Shown: positions 39,109-46,222 of the stretch, piece by piece | Layout: every line of letters begins with the position of its first letter | How positions within the stretch are numbered: the first letter of the stretch is position 1 | Assembly: GCA_028287345.1 (NCBI GenBank) | Contig: JAQBPV010000485.1 | Location: forward strand, 1-47,923 | From: Gemmatimonadota bacterium | Lineage (GTDB): Bacteria; Gemmatimonadota; Gemmatimonadetes; Gemmatimonadales; Gemmatimonadaceae | Reading direction: 5' to 3' | Length of the DNA: 47,923 nucleotides | Position numbers and translations under genes: made by a program | The notes under the pieces: model-generated | Databases searched by the model: none | Told to the model about the DNA's origin: nothing | What the model saw: the letters and a program-made list of their open reading frames with translations, nothing else

Positions 39109-39321
39109 ATGCCGAGAGCGAAACACAACCGCAAGACGCTGTTCCGGGCGGCGCTCGTGATTGCCGGACTCACGGCTGAGCAGTGGGCCGCGCAGGAAGG
39201 GCTCACCGCTGGGCATGTGTCGCAGGTGCTCGCGGGCAAGCGGGAGAGTGCGCGGCTCGTTGAGAAGATCGACGCATTCGTGCAGGAGCATTTGAAGCAC
39301 AGCGTCGCGCTCGCGTCTTAA
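39109..39321 (+). CDS. Cro-like HTH protein
   Basis: A 70-residue basic protein, opposite repressor 2. The helix-turn-helix is AGLTAEQWAAQEGLTAGHVSQVLAGKRES (about 19-47), followed by a helix (ARLVEKIDAFVQEHL). It has no regulatory domain. By place it is the Cro analogue that would favour lytic growth by blocking the repressor promoter. The ATG at 39109 follows the predicted rightward promoter by about 40 bases. Confidence 0.78.
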   Translation: MPRAKHNRKTLFRAALVIAGLTAEQWAAQEGLTAGHVSQVLAGKRESARLVEKIDAFVQEHLKHSVALAS

Positions 39322-39422
39322 ACGACTGCGAGCAAGGCAGGGCAAGAGGTAGGGCAGCATGGCGCTTCGATGCGGGGGCGCGCGAGAAAGGAACCAATGA
39401 ACTGCGGTGAGGCGCAGTCAAC

Positions 39423-39803
39423 ATGCGACGCAATGCGGTGCGAAAACAGCAAAACACGCAATGGCCGGTGCTGCGGCTCGTTCGCTCGCCGGACGATGTG
39501 ATGGAGAAGGAGTTGGCGCAGCGCATCTACGGGCTGCGGATTCCTGACGGGCATGTACGACCCAGTCGGTTTTACAAGGTGTGCTGTGGACGGCTGTTCC
39601 CTGCGGCGACGATCTCGAAGATGACGGACGACGCCATCGAGGCCGGATGCGACGAGGACGCGTTCGTGGACGCGATCACGATCCCGATCGAGACGATGAT
39701 CCGCGACAAGTACCGCCACGCCAACCGTCGTCCGGCATGGCAGATGGATAGCGGCGAGTTCCCGACGCCGCCCGACGCACCGGCACAGATCAAGGCAGCG
39801 TAA
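39423..39803 (+). CDS. Hypothetical protein, 126 residues
   Basis: First gene after the Cro-like regulator on the rightward transcript. A basic N-terminus is followed by a helical body with paired Cys (FYKVCCGRLFP) and an acidic middle. No family recognised; it sits where delayed-early activators such as CII occur, but no HTH of that type is visible. A 101-base stretch without clear signals precedes it. Confidence 0.55.
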   Translation: MRRNAVRKQQNTQWPVLRLVRSPDDVMEKELAQRIYGLRIPDGHVRPSRFYKVCCGRLFPAATISKMTDDAIEAGCDEDAFVDAITIPIETMIRDKYRHANRRPAWQMDSGEFPTPPDAPAQIKAA

Positions 39804-39910
39804 ACACCTACGCCGCCAGCGTGAGGGCTGACGGCGCAGTGGTACGACGGTCGGAGGAACAAGCCTCAACGACCGCTGAATGAAAGGTAATCCTTCCGAG
39901 GGTTCAAGCA

Positions 39911-40213
39911 ATGAGCGAGGACCAGCAGGTCACGAGCACCGAGGGAGCGTTCCGCTTCCTGGCGGATTTCTGCGCGCCGACCGAGGCAATCTGCACGCAC
40001 GACCAGAACGTCGTCATCGGCGCACCGATCGGTGACGCGTGGGACGATCACGAGCTGGCTCCGGTGTTCTGCATCGGCTGCAAGGGCGTGTTCATGGCGA
40101 CGATCTGGCGCATCGACCGGGAGACGGACTTTCGCGAAATGACCCCGTCGCAGAGAGCGCGATACGTCCCGATGACCACGGCAGAAGTGGGTCGTTCGTG
40201 GAGCGCCGCATGA
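39911..40213 (+). CDS. Hypothetical protein, 100 residues
   Basis: Preceded by a roughly 107-base gap without clear features. Cys and His residues (FCAPTEAICTHDQ, FCIGCKGVFM) may bind zinc. It begins a run of small overlapping genes leading into the recombination genes. Not recognised. Confidence 0.55.
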   Translation: MSEDQQVTSTEGAFRFLADFCAPTEAICTHDQNVVIGAPIGDAWDDHELAPVFCIGCKGVFMATIWRIDRETDFREMTPSQRARYVPMTTAEVGRSWSAA

Positions 40214-40527
40214 GCCACAGCGTCGGCGGGACCATGAACGGCGGCGAGGTCACCACGGTCGAATGCCCGAACATCATCCCGGGCGAGCCAAACGGCGAAC
40301 CGTGCGAAGCGGAGATCGAAGTCGAGCGCACCGCAGGCGGGCTGTGGGTGCTCCCGGTGGAGTGTCCGTACTGCAAGGTGAAATTCGCGGAGCGCCCCGA
40401 GATCGACCAAGCGGTAAAGAAGATCGCGGCGAACATCTTCGATAGCTACGACCCGTCGCCGTGGTGCTCTTACGGCCACATGAGCCGCAAGGAATGCGAC
40501 TGCGGGCCGATCGCGAGGAACGACTGA
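40210..40527 (+). CDS. Zinc-ribbon hypothetical protein, 105 residues
   Basis: ATGA-coupled. Cysteine motifs CPNIIPGEPNGEPC, CPYCKVKF and CSYGHMSRKECDCG indicate at least one zinc ribbon. Small proteins of this type abound in phage early regions, with unknown roles. Confidence 0.55.
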   Translation: MSHSVGGTMNGGEVTTVECPNIIPGEPNGEPCEAEIEVERTAGGLWVLPVECPYCKVKFAERPEIDQAVKKIAANIFDSYDPSPWCSYGHMSRKECDCGPIARND

Positions 40528-40739
40528 TGAGACTCCACTACGTGAAGGTCTACACGCACTACGTGTTCTGCCAGCTCGCGAGCGGCCAGAACGAGACGGT
40601 CAACATGTACCGCGACGGCGTGCCGCGTTGCTCGACCTGTCACCTGACGAGCTGCGAGCACGCGAACGCGGTGGCGGACTACTTCGACGCGGCGTACTCA
40701 GAGGATCTGAGCTACAAGCGGCAGGCGGTGGCCGCGTGA
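40527..40739 (+). CDS. Small zinc-site protein, 70 residues
   Basis: ATG overlaps the previous stop (TGATG). It contains CSTCHLTSCEHA, a compact CxxC...CxH pattern reminiscent of a SWIM-like or other treble-clef site. The ending is helical. Unknown function. Confidence 0.5.
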   Translation: MRLHYVKVYTHYVFCQLASGQNETVNMYRDGVPRCSTCHLTSCEHANAVADYFDAAYSEDLSYKRQAVAA

Positions 40740-40921
40740 ACCTCACTGAAGCAGTCGCCAGCCGTCTCGCGCAGGCGACCTACCGCTTTCGCAATGACCA
40801 GTGGGAGTGCGAGGTCATACCCGGAGAATGGGATCCGAGCGTCGCGCTCGACGGCTACAGCTACGAGGAGGGCGTCACGGTCATCGCGGCGTGCAACTGG
40901 GCGCGGATGGAGGAATCATGA
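40736..40921 (+). CDS. Hypothetical protein, 61 residues
   Basis: GTG start in a GTGA overlap and ATGA overlap at the end. An acidic small protein (WECEVIPGEWDPSVALDGYSYEEGV) with no motifs. Position before the Gam-like gene suggests an early accessory role. Confidence 0.5.
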   Translation: MNLTEAVASRLAQATYRFRNDQWECEVIPGEWDPSVALDGYSYEEGVTVIAACNWARMEES

Positions 40922-41523
40922 CGGACGCCATCGAAGAGACCGAGTTCGCCGTTGAGCTCGCGCCAGACATGGAGCGCGTCGGCGTCACGGTCGGCAACGA
41001 AGCGACCGCCTCACTCGCGGAGCAGCAGGCCGCGCTCACGTTGGTCATGCGCCGGATGAAGGCGATCCAGAAGGGGTTGGACGTGCAGGACGACGCCCAT
41101 GTCCTCGAGGTCCGCGCTCTGACCGACATGCACCACCAGCAGACGGCGAGCGAGCGGGCGCGGTTGGAGGCGTTCAAGCGGTACGCGCTCAATCTCGCCG
41201 AGTTGATGGAGTGGGGGAAGAAGAAGTCGCACGACTCCCCCTACGGCTCGGCCGGCGTGCGCGACTCGGGTGCCAGCGTGGAATGCACCGACCGGCATTC
41301 GTTGGCGATGTGGGCGGCTGAACATGCACCACAGTTCGCGGAATACGAGATGACCGTCCCCGTCTTGTCGGCGCTGGAGCGGTTTAGTCGGACCGAACTG
41401 TCCGAGATGGGCGAACTGGACGTGAAGTGGAACGAGATCAAGAAAACGCTGGACCCTTCGGGCGAGCTCCCCCCTGGCGTTTCGATGACGCCCGCCGCCC
41501 GCACGCCATTCGTGAAGGTCTGA
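40918..41523 (+). CDS. Gam-like host-nuclease inhibitor
   Basis: A 201-residue protein of Mu Gam size and plan: two long helices making an antiparallel coiled coil (about residues 30-95, ALTLVMRRMKAIQKGLDVQDDAHVLEVRALTDMHHQQTASERARLEA), then a strand-rich end with SHDSPYGSAGVRDSG and a helix. Gam binds DNA ends and blocks RecBCD-type nucleases. The Erf gene directly downstream, as in other recombination cassettes, supports this. Sequence match is moderate. Confidence 0.6.
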   Translation: MTDAIEETEFAVELAPDMERVGVTVGNEATASLAEQQAALTLVMRRMKAIQKGLDVQDDAHVLEVRALTDMHHQQTASERARLEAFKRYALNLAELMEWGKKKSHDSPYGSAGVRDSGASVECTDRHSLAMWAAEHAPQFAEYEMTVPVLSALERFSRTELSEMGELDVKWNEIKKTLDPSGELPPGVSMTPAARTPFVKV

Positions 41524-41525
41524 CC

Positions 41526-42269
41526 ATGAAGCAGTCTGAATCAATCGCGTCCCTCTGCGCCGCGCTCGTCAAGGTCCACCAGACCCTTGAGCCGATCATA
41601 AAGGACGCGAACAACCCGCATTTCAAGAAGGCATACGCGTCGCTCGACGCCATCATGGAGTACGTCCGCGCTCCGCTGGCAGGCGAAGGTCTCGCAATCG
41701 TGCAGGGCGGTGGTGCACCGATCTCCAACGTAGAGGGCATCGTTGTCGGTGTCGCAGTTGAAACGATGCTGGTGCATACGAGCGGCGAGTACATGTCCAG
41801 CGCTATCACGCTCCCGCTGGACCGTCCAAGCCCGCAAGCGGTGGGCTCTGCGATTACCTACGGTCGCCGCTACGGAGTGTCCGCGCTGTTGGCGCTGACG
41901 ACCGAAGAGGACGACGACGGGAACGTTGCCACGGCATCGTCGCTCAACGCCCCTGCACTACGCACCGCGGCAACCGCGGCGCTCCAGACGAACGCTGCGA
42001 AGGAACCCGCTAACGCTGTCGCTCGCTCCGCGCCTGCGACGAACGGCGTGAACGATCCGTCTTGCCCAATCTGCGCTGGCCCGATGTGGGACGATCGTCT
42101 CGGCAAGAAGAACCCGAGCGCGCCCGACTTCAAGTGCAAGAACAAGCCGAAGGTGAAGGGTGGTCCCGGTTGCGAGGGGGTGATTTGGCCGCCGAAGGTG
42201 GGCATTCCGCAGACCGCCCCGTCCGAATTCGATGACGGCTGGCGGCCTGACGACGAACCGCCGTTCTGA
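41526..42269 (+). CDS. erf: Erf-family single-strand annealing protein
   Basis: A 247-residue protein. The N-terminal 150 residues carry the Erf/Sak signature: LVKVHQTLEPIIKDANNPHFKKAYASLDAIMEYVRAPLAGEGLAIVQ, then LPLDRPSPQAVGSAITYGRRYGVSALLAL. A zinc-ribbon-like part follows (CPICAGPM..., CKNK, GCEG), and the end is acidic and aromatic (DDGWRPDDEPPF), like an SSB-interaction tail. It pairs complementary single strands for phage recombination and genome circularisation. ATG at 41526. Confidence 0.9.
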   Translation: MKQSESIASLCAALVKVHQTLEPIIKDANNPHFKKAYASLDAIMEYVRAPLAGEGLAIVQGGGAPISNVEGIVVGVAVETMLVHTSGEYMSSAITLPLDRPSPQAVGSAITYGRRYGVSALLALTTEEDDDGNVATASSLNAPALRTAATAALQTNAAKEPANAVARSAPATNGVNDPSCPICAGPMWDDRLGKKNPSAPDFKCKNKPKVKGGPGCEGVIWPPKVGIPQTAPSEFDDGWRPDDEPPF

Positions 42270-42682
42270 TGCCGAAGCGCGACGCAGGCAGCTACGAACC
42301 GGGCCGTCTGCGCCGCGCCGCATTGCTCGCGTGCAAGAAGATCGGCCCGAAGCAATACAGAGTCCGCGGCCAGAACCAACCGTACTACGACGTTTGTCTC
42401 GACACCGATCCAGCCTGTTACTGCCGCGACAAAGAGTATCGAGGGATGATGTGCAAACACGAGCTCTGCGCAAGGCTGCATGATGGCGACTCACGCCTGA
42501 TTCAATCGTTGGGCGACATGCTTTTGAAGGCCGAGAACAACCGCAAGAAGGGAGGTGCCTCGTGTCGATGCCAAGAAAGTCGATTGAAGAAAAGTTCTGG
42601 CCAAAGGTCGATACGTCCGGTGGGCTGGATGCCTGCTGGCTGTGGACCGCCGCAACCGCTGGGAGCGGTTACGGCAACGTAG
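42269..42682 (+). CDS. SWIM zinc-finger protein
   Basis: A 137-residue ORF. The SWIM motif is clear at about residues 50-65: CYCRDKEYRGMMCKHELCARL (CxC...CxH). The N-terminal half is basic. SWIM proteins bind nucleic acids or partners and occur beside recombination genes. The C-terminal 40 residues overlap the HNH gene in another frame and look unnatural; the original end may have been displaced by the HNH insertion. ATG overlaps the Erf stop. Confidence 0.7.
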   Translation: MPKRDAGSYEPGRLRRAALLACKKIGPKQYRVRGQNQPYYDVCLDTDPACYCRDKEYRGMMCKHELCARLHDGDSRLIQSLGDMLLKAENNRKKGGASCRCQESRLKKSSGQRSIRPVGWMPAGCGPPQPLGAVTAT

Positions 42683-43041
42683 GCAATCACAATGGTCGCA
42701 CCGTGTATGCGCATCGTGTGAGCTACGAACTGCACGTCGGTGCTATCCCTGCCGGACATTTCGTTATGCACTCCTGCGACAACCCGCCATGTGTGAACCC
42801 CGCGCACCTCTCTGTTGGGCTACCGAAAGACAACACCCGCGACATGGTGAACAAGGGGCGCTCGTTCGGGCGGCTCCGCGGAGTGACGCACTGCAAGCGG
42901 GGCCACGAGTTCACGCCAGAGAATACGCTGTGGAAGCCCCGCACCACCAGAAAGGGACAGCGGCTGTGCCGCACCTGCAACGTCGAATATCACCGCGAGT
43001 ATCAGCAAGCCAAGAAGCGCCGTCGTTCGGTCGCCGCGTGA
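42562..43041 (+). CDS. HNH homing-type endonuclease
   Basis: A 159-residue protein with the HNH_3 pattern: CWLWTAATAGSGYGNV, HRVSYELHVGAIPAGHFVMHSCDNPPCVNPAHLSVGLPKDNTRDM, then a C-terminal zinc site (CKRGHEF, LCRTCNVEYHREY). This form is typical of free-standing or intron-associated homing nucleases. GGAGGTG stands 4 bases before the GTG at 42562; ATG at 42568 is an alternative. Its 121-base overlap with the SWIM gene points to insertion. Confidence 0.9.
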   Translation: MSMPRKSIEEKFWPKVDTSGGLDACWLWTAATAGSGYGNVGNHNGRTVYAHRVSYELHVGAIPAGHFVMHSCDNPPCVNPAHLSVGLPKDNTRDMVNKGRSFGRLRGVTHCKRGHEFTPENTLWKPRTTRKGQRLCRTCNVEYHREYQQAKKRRRSVAA

Positions 43042-43076
43042 TGCCCGCCTCCCCCGTCCCACCGGAGCAGCCGTAA
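43041..43076 (+). CDS. 11-codon bridging minicistron
   Basis: Starts on the HNH stop (TGATG) and its TAA overlaps the xis-like ATG (TAATG). Proline-rich, unlikely to be a functional peptide. Confidence 0.25.
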   Translation: MPASPVPPEQP

Positions 43077-43258
43077 TGGCCGACACGACGCGACAGCTCA
43101 TCACGCCCGCCAGAGCAGCGGAGATCTTCGGCGTGCACCGCGAGACCATCTATCTCTGGATCAAGGATGGACGGCTCCCCGCGGTGAAGCTGTCGCGTCG
43201 CATGACCCGTATCCGGATGGCGGACGTTGACGCCCTGATCGAGCGGAGCGCCGCGTAA
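43076..43258 (+). CDS. Excisionase-type (MerR/HTH_17) DNA-binding protein
   Basis: A 60-residue protein with the complete excisionase-family winged HTH: LITPARAAEIFGVHRETIYLWIKDGRLPAVKLSRRMTRIRMADVDALI. Its TAA shares a base with the integrase ATG, so the two are co-translated. It likely sets the direction of integration/excision. It could also regulate the integrase. Confidence 0.83.
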   Translation: MADTTRQLITPARAAEIFGVHRETIYLWIKDGRLPAVKLSRRMTRIRMADVDALIERSAA

Positions 43259-44529
43259 TGCCCCGTGCTGCGAAGTGGGGCCGGAACGGAACATCGGAGA
43301 CGCCCAAGCCCATCGACCTTCGGTTCGGCAAGGTTCGGCTCCAGATCTCGTCCGGCGTGTACACGAAGGACGCATGGACGCTGCGCCGCAATGCCATTCG
43401 GGAGTCATGGGCGTTGGGCGGTCTGTGGCGCGACGCGGTGATGGCGCTGATCGCAAAGCGGTTCACCCTCGCCGCGTTCTACGAGGCGCGGCAACAGGGC
43501 GAACCAGCGGTCAGGACACTCATGGCCACATCCGGCTCCGAGCCGTTGAAGGACCTGATCCGCGACTACGTGAAGCAGTCGAAGGCGAAGGACATCCGAC
43601 ACACCACCCAGAAGCTCCAGCGGTACAGCGCCGCGTTGGGCAAGTCGCCGTCCGTGGCCGACGTGACGACCGCGAGCGTGGAAGCGTTCCTGGCTGCGCT
43701 GACGGACATCCGGACGCACCCACGAACGCGCAAGCGACCGTACAAGGGGTGGGTGCCGAGCACGCCCGTTCCGGCCAAAGGCTCCACGATCAACCGCTAC
43801 CGCGCGGCGATCGGTGGGCTCTGCACGTGGGCCGTCAAGAAAGGGCGCATGACGGAGCATCCCATCGCCGGGAAGAAAGTGGAGAAGTACGCCGAGCCGC
43901 ACCACCGCCTGCCGGAAATGTCGGCGGACGAGTACCGAGAGTACATGGCGACCGCCAGAGCGAAGCGGCCGGACGTGGCGGTGGTGTTGCTCCTCCTCAT
44001 TCACACGGGCTGCGACATGGGCGAACTCATGGCCGAGACGCCCCCGGTTCTCGTCGTCCGTGACGTGGACTTCGCGCGGGGGCGGATCCGCTACGACCGC
44101 CCCAAGACGATACGGTGGGGCTCCCTGCCCCGCTATGTCCCGATGCCGGCCGTTGTTGTGGAGGCGATGCGCGCACACGTCGCGGAGTACGGCGTCAAAG
44201 GCGAGCAGGCCGCGTTCGGGATGTTCCAGCGGTCAGAGGCCGAATGGCTGCACAGGCAGGCCGCACAAGCGATCCAGCGCCCAAAGCTGACCATCAAGGA
44301 CCTGCGCCACGTCGCGGCCATCTCGTGGGTCAAGGCGGGCGTTCACATCCGGCTGGTCATGAAGTGGCTCGGCCATAGAAGCCTGAGCCAGACGATGCGG
44401 TACACCGACTACGAGCCGGACGACGCAGTCGGAGCCGAGATGGCCGAACGGGCCGCGCTGACGCTCACCAAGCATTTGAACACTGGCTCTATCCCTAACG
44501 CAATTCCCGGCGCGGAGAAAACCGCATGA
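43258..44529 (+). CDS. int: Tyrosine recombinase (phage integrase)
   Basis: A 423-residue protein with an N-terminal arm domain, a SAM-like core-binding domain (about 85-175: PLKDLIRDYVKQSKAKD) and a C-terminal catalytic domain. Box II is present: KDLRHVAA (second Arg; Lys replaces the usual first His), WLGHRS and nucleophile Tyr in TMRYTDY. Box I reads TGCDMGEL, with Asp where the first catalytic Arg (TGLRxxEL) belongs. It should integrate the phage at the tRNA-Leu site found 33 bases downstream. If Asp is real, the enzyme is either atypical or impaired. Confidence 0.93.
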   Translation: MPRAAKWGRNGTSETPKPIDLRFGKVRLQISSGVYTKDAWTLRRNAIRESWALGGLWRDAVMALIAKRFTLAAFYEARQQGEPAVRTLMATSGSEPLKDLIRDYVKQSKAKDIRHTTQKLQRYSAALGKSPSVADVTTASVEAFLAALTDIRTHPRTRKRPYKGWVPSTPVPAKGSTINRYRAAIGGLCTWAVKKGRMTEHPIAGKKVEKYAEPHHRLPEMSADEYREYMATARAKRPDVAVVLLLLIHTGCDMGELMAETPPVLVVRDVDFARGRIRYDRPKTIRWGSLPRYVPMPAVVVEAMRAHVAEYGVKGEQAAFGMFQRSEAEWLHRQAAQAIQRPKLTIKDLRHVAAISWVKAGVHIRLVMKWLGHRSLSQTMRYTDYEPDDAVGAEMAERAALTLTKHLNTGSIPNAIPGAEKTA

Positions 44530-44561
44530 CACGAAATGCCGTAAGTCGTTGCAGCGTAGAA

Positions 44562-44615
44562 TACCCGGGACGAGACTCGAACTCGTATAACTGTCGCCAG
44601 TTGGAGGATTTTGAG
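44562..44615 (-). other. attP: attP core: 3' part of a leucine tRNA gene
   Basis: Read on the minus strand, the 54 bases begin in an anticodon loop CTCAAAA (anticodon CAA) and its 3' stem. A 5-bp long variable arm (AACTG-GCGA-CAGTT) and a perfect T-arm (ACGAG-TTCGAGT-CTCGT) follow, then an acceptor strand CCCGGGT and discriminator A. The 5' half of a tRNA is absent. A tRNA 3' half next to int is the hallmark of an attachment site that restores the host tRNA after integration. The long variable arm and A73 indicate tRNA-Leu. Confidence 0.88.
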
Positions 44616-44821
44616 GCCCCCGAGTATGTCCAGCACCATCAAACAATAGAAGGGTTCCACGACGCACAAGTAGCCCGCGTCACCCCAACGGCTCCGGTAC
44701 GATCCGGCGCGTTCCAGCGGGTGAACCCTGAGTCTATCCCTAGCCTCGCCGCTGACCATTTCACATGGCAGGCGTCGAGCGGCTGGTGCGTCGCGCTCCT
44801 GCTCCTGCTCGGGGCGGGGCG

Positions 44822-45235
44822 ATGAAGCCGCGCTCGAGCTACATCCGCCGCTCGGCGAAGCCCCCGCAACGGGAGAAGATCCCGAAACGGTCGTGGGTCA
44901 AGCGCCGCAACACGAAGCGGAAGGCTCGCGAATTTGAGCGCGCGTACGGATCGAAAGAGCGGGTCGAGTGGGTGAAGTCGTTGCCGTGCTGCTGGTGCGG
45001 TGCGGTAGGCGAGAGCCAGAACGCGCACACGGTCGGCGGCGGCGCGGGCCGGAAGGCTGACTACGACACCATCGCGCCGCTGTGTTGGTCGATTACTCGC
45101 CTTCCGTGCCACAAGGCATATGACCAACACCTCGGCGTGTTCGCACACGAGGGCGCCCGCGAGTACGTGAAAGCGCAGGCCGCCGAGACGGAGCGCCGCT
45201 GGCTGCTGGCCTCTCGTGAGGGAGACGCAGCGTGA
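44822..45235 (+). CDS. Ref/DUF968-like HNH protein
   Basis: A 137-residue protein. The basic N-terminus (residues 1-45, many Lys/Arg) could hold DNA. CCWCGAVGESQNAHTVGG, then DYDTIAPLCWSITRLPCHKAYDQHLGVF, matches the recombination-associated HNH fold of P1 Ref, DUF968 and NinG-like proteins: CxxC, His, then C...CH...H. It may nick or process recombination intermediates. ATG at 44822 is chosen; the frame is open upstream through the attP-side region (44616-44821), where I see no other gene. Confidence 0.72.
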   Translation: MKPRSSYIRRSAKPPQREKIPKRSWVKRRNTKRKAREFERAYGSKERVEWVKSLPCCWCGAVGESQNAHTVGGGAGRKADYDTIAPLCWSITRLPCHKAYDQHLGVFAHEGAREYVKAQAAETERRWLLASREGDAA

Positions 45236-45561
45236 GCGGGCAATGGATGTATCGCCTCTTTCGGCGCGTGCTGTTCTGTCGCCGTGGTCTACACCGGGAA
45301 AGCGTCGTTGAGTACTACGGAGTTTGGTCCGGCGCGTTTGGTCTGCCGCCCGCCGCTCTGTCATGGAGGTGCATGGACTGCCTAGAGTCGCGGCCCATTG
45401 GCGTTGTCGTGCGCGGCGCAAGCAATCGCCGCATTCGACCGATTGACGTTTGTGCCGAGTGCGGTTGGCTCAAAGCGTATCACGACGCGAACGGCCACAT
45501 CAACATTTCGCCCGTCGTCTGCTACGGATTCCGTCCGACCATCCAAGACGGTGCCGCATGA
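45232..45561 (+). CDS. Zinc-finger hypothetical protein, 109 residues
   Basis: GTGA-coupled to the HNH protein. A basic N-terminus (WMYRLFRRVLFCRRGLH) and two Cys pairs (CMDCLE; CAECGW) suggest one zinc site. Not recognised. Confidence 0.55.
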   Translation: MSGQWMYRLFRRVLFCRRGLHRESVVEYYGVWSGAFGLPPAALSWRCMDCLESRPIGVVVRGASNRRIRPIDVCAECGWLKAYHDANGHINISPVVCYGFRPTIQDGAA

Positions 45562-45608
45562 GTCGCGTCCTTCCTCTGTCGTCGTGGGGGGCGGGGCAGC
45601 GCGGCGCG

Positions 45609-45845
45609 CTACTTCTTGGCGGGCTTTCGCGGGACAGGAGCGTTAGTCAGGAGGGCGCTGGGCTCAACTCCGAGCACCTGACAGAGCGCAGCCGCGAGCC
45701 GAAGGTCCAGCCGCTGAACCGCGCCATCGACGCGAGCCAACCGATAGACAGCCTGATCGGAGACGCCCAGAGCCTTCACGGCTTGGGCGACCTCATAGGT
45801 GGTCATCTCGGCGGATTTCAGCAACTCAGAAAAGCTCACACGCAT
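45609..45845 (-). CDS. XRE-like repressor 3
   Basis: A 78-residue HTH protein: MTTYEVAQAVKALGVSDQAVYRLARVDGAVQRLDLRLAAALCQVLGVEPSALL is a full Cro/CI-type domain, with a short Lys/Pro tail. It reads away from a + strand gene across an 86-base region that contains a perfect 14-bp palindrome, probably its operator. The palindrome sits in the spacer of the opposing promoter, so it would repress the LexA-like gene and probably the downstream primase-helicase operon. Confidence 0.82.
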   Translation of the reverse strand: MRVSFSELLKSAEMTTYEVAQAVKALGVSDQAVYRLARVDGAVQRLDLRLAAALCQVLGVEPSALLTNAPVPRKPAKK

Positions 45846-45874
45846 CTCCGCGAACGGTATGCCACTACTGCCCC

Positions 45875-45904
45875 TTGCGATAGTAACGATATCGTTAGTA
45901 TAAT
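45875..45904 (+). promoter_or_regulatory. Rightward promoter of switch 3
   Basis: TTGCGA (45875-45880), 18-base spacer, perfect TATAAT (45899-45904). It should drive 45932 onward, and through overlapping genes, the primase-helicase. A weak leftward -10 (TACTAT on the minus strand, 45885-45880) overlaps it. Confidence 0.72.
45884..45897. promoter_or_regulatory. Perfect palindromic operator of switch 3
   Basis: TAACGATATCGTTA is an exact 14-bp palindrome in the spacer of the rightward promoter. It is the natural binding site for the divergent XRE repressor, or for the LexA-like protein encoded just downstream. Confidence 0.72.
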
Positions 45905-45931
45905 GCTAGGGGCTGAACAGGAGCCGAAATC

Positions 45932-46222
45932 ATGAGCTTGTACAAAGGCAGTGAGGTTCGTAAGACGGTCTACTGCTCGCGGTGTGCGTGTGAGGTTGCG
46001 AATCATCGCGCCCCGCTGACGCTCAAGCAGTCGGCCATGCTGGACTTCATCGCGGCGCATATCACGGAGCATGGCTACGCGCCGTCGTTTCCAGAGATCG
46101 CGGCGGCGCGTGGCTATCGCTCGCTCGCGACGGTGCATGAACATCTCTGCTCGTTGGAGCGAAAGGGATACATCGTCCGTGGCTACAACGAGTCGCGCTC
46201 TATCACGCTCGTGGCGGCATGA
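45932..46222 (+). CDS. LexA-like winged-helix protein with N-terminal Cys motif
   Basis: A 96-residue protein. Residues 30-95 match the LexA DNA-binding domain: LTLKQSAMLDFIAAHITEHGYAPSFPEIAAARGYRSLATVHEHLCSLERKGYI. The S24 peptidase domain is missing. CSRC and CEVANH at residues 15-25 may bind zinc. Truncated LexA-like proteins could compete with or mimic host LexA, tying phage replication to the SOS state, or autoregulate at the adjacent palindrome. The ATG follows AGGAG by 8 bases. Confidence 0.82.
   Translation: MSLYKGSEVRKTVYCSRCACEVANHRAPLTLKQSAMLDFIAAHITEHGYAPSFPEIAAARGYRSLATVHEHLCSLERKGYIVRGYNESRSITLVAA

Noticed and set aside
44562-44640. A complete tRNA gene
   Set aside because: Only the part from the anticodon loop to the 3' end folds; no D-arm or 5' acceptor strand is found.
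44526-44825. + strand ORF over the attP region
   Set aside because: It runs across the tRNA-derived core; composition is odd and there is no ribosome-binding site. The attP explains the sequence.
45558-45935. + strand ORF of 125 codons joining 45232-45561 to 45932 by ATGA overlaps
   Set aside because: It is fully antisense to the recognisable repressor 3 and crosses its promoter and palindrome. It illustrates that end-to-end overlaps can be fortuitous.
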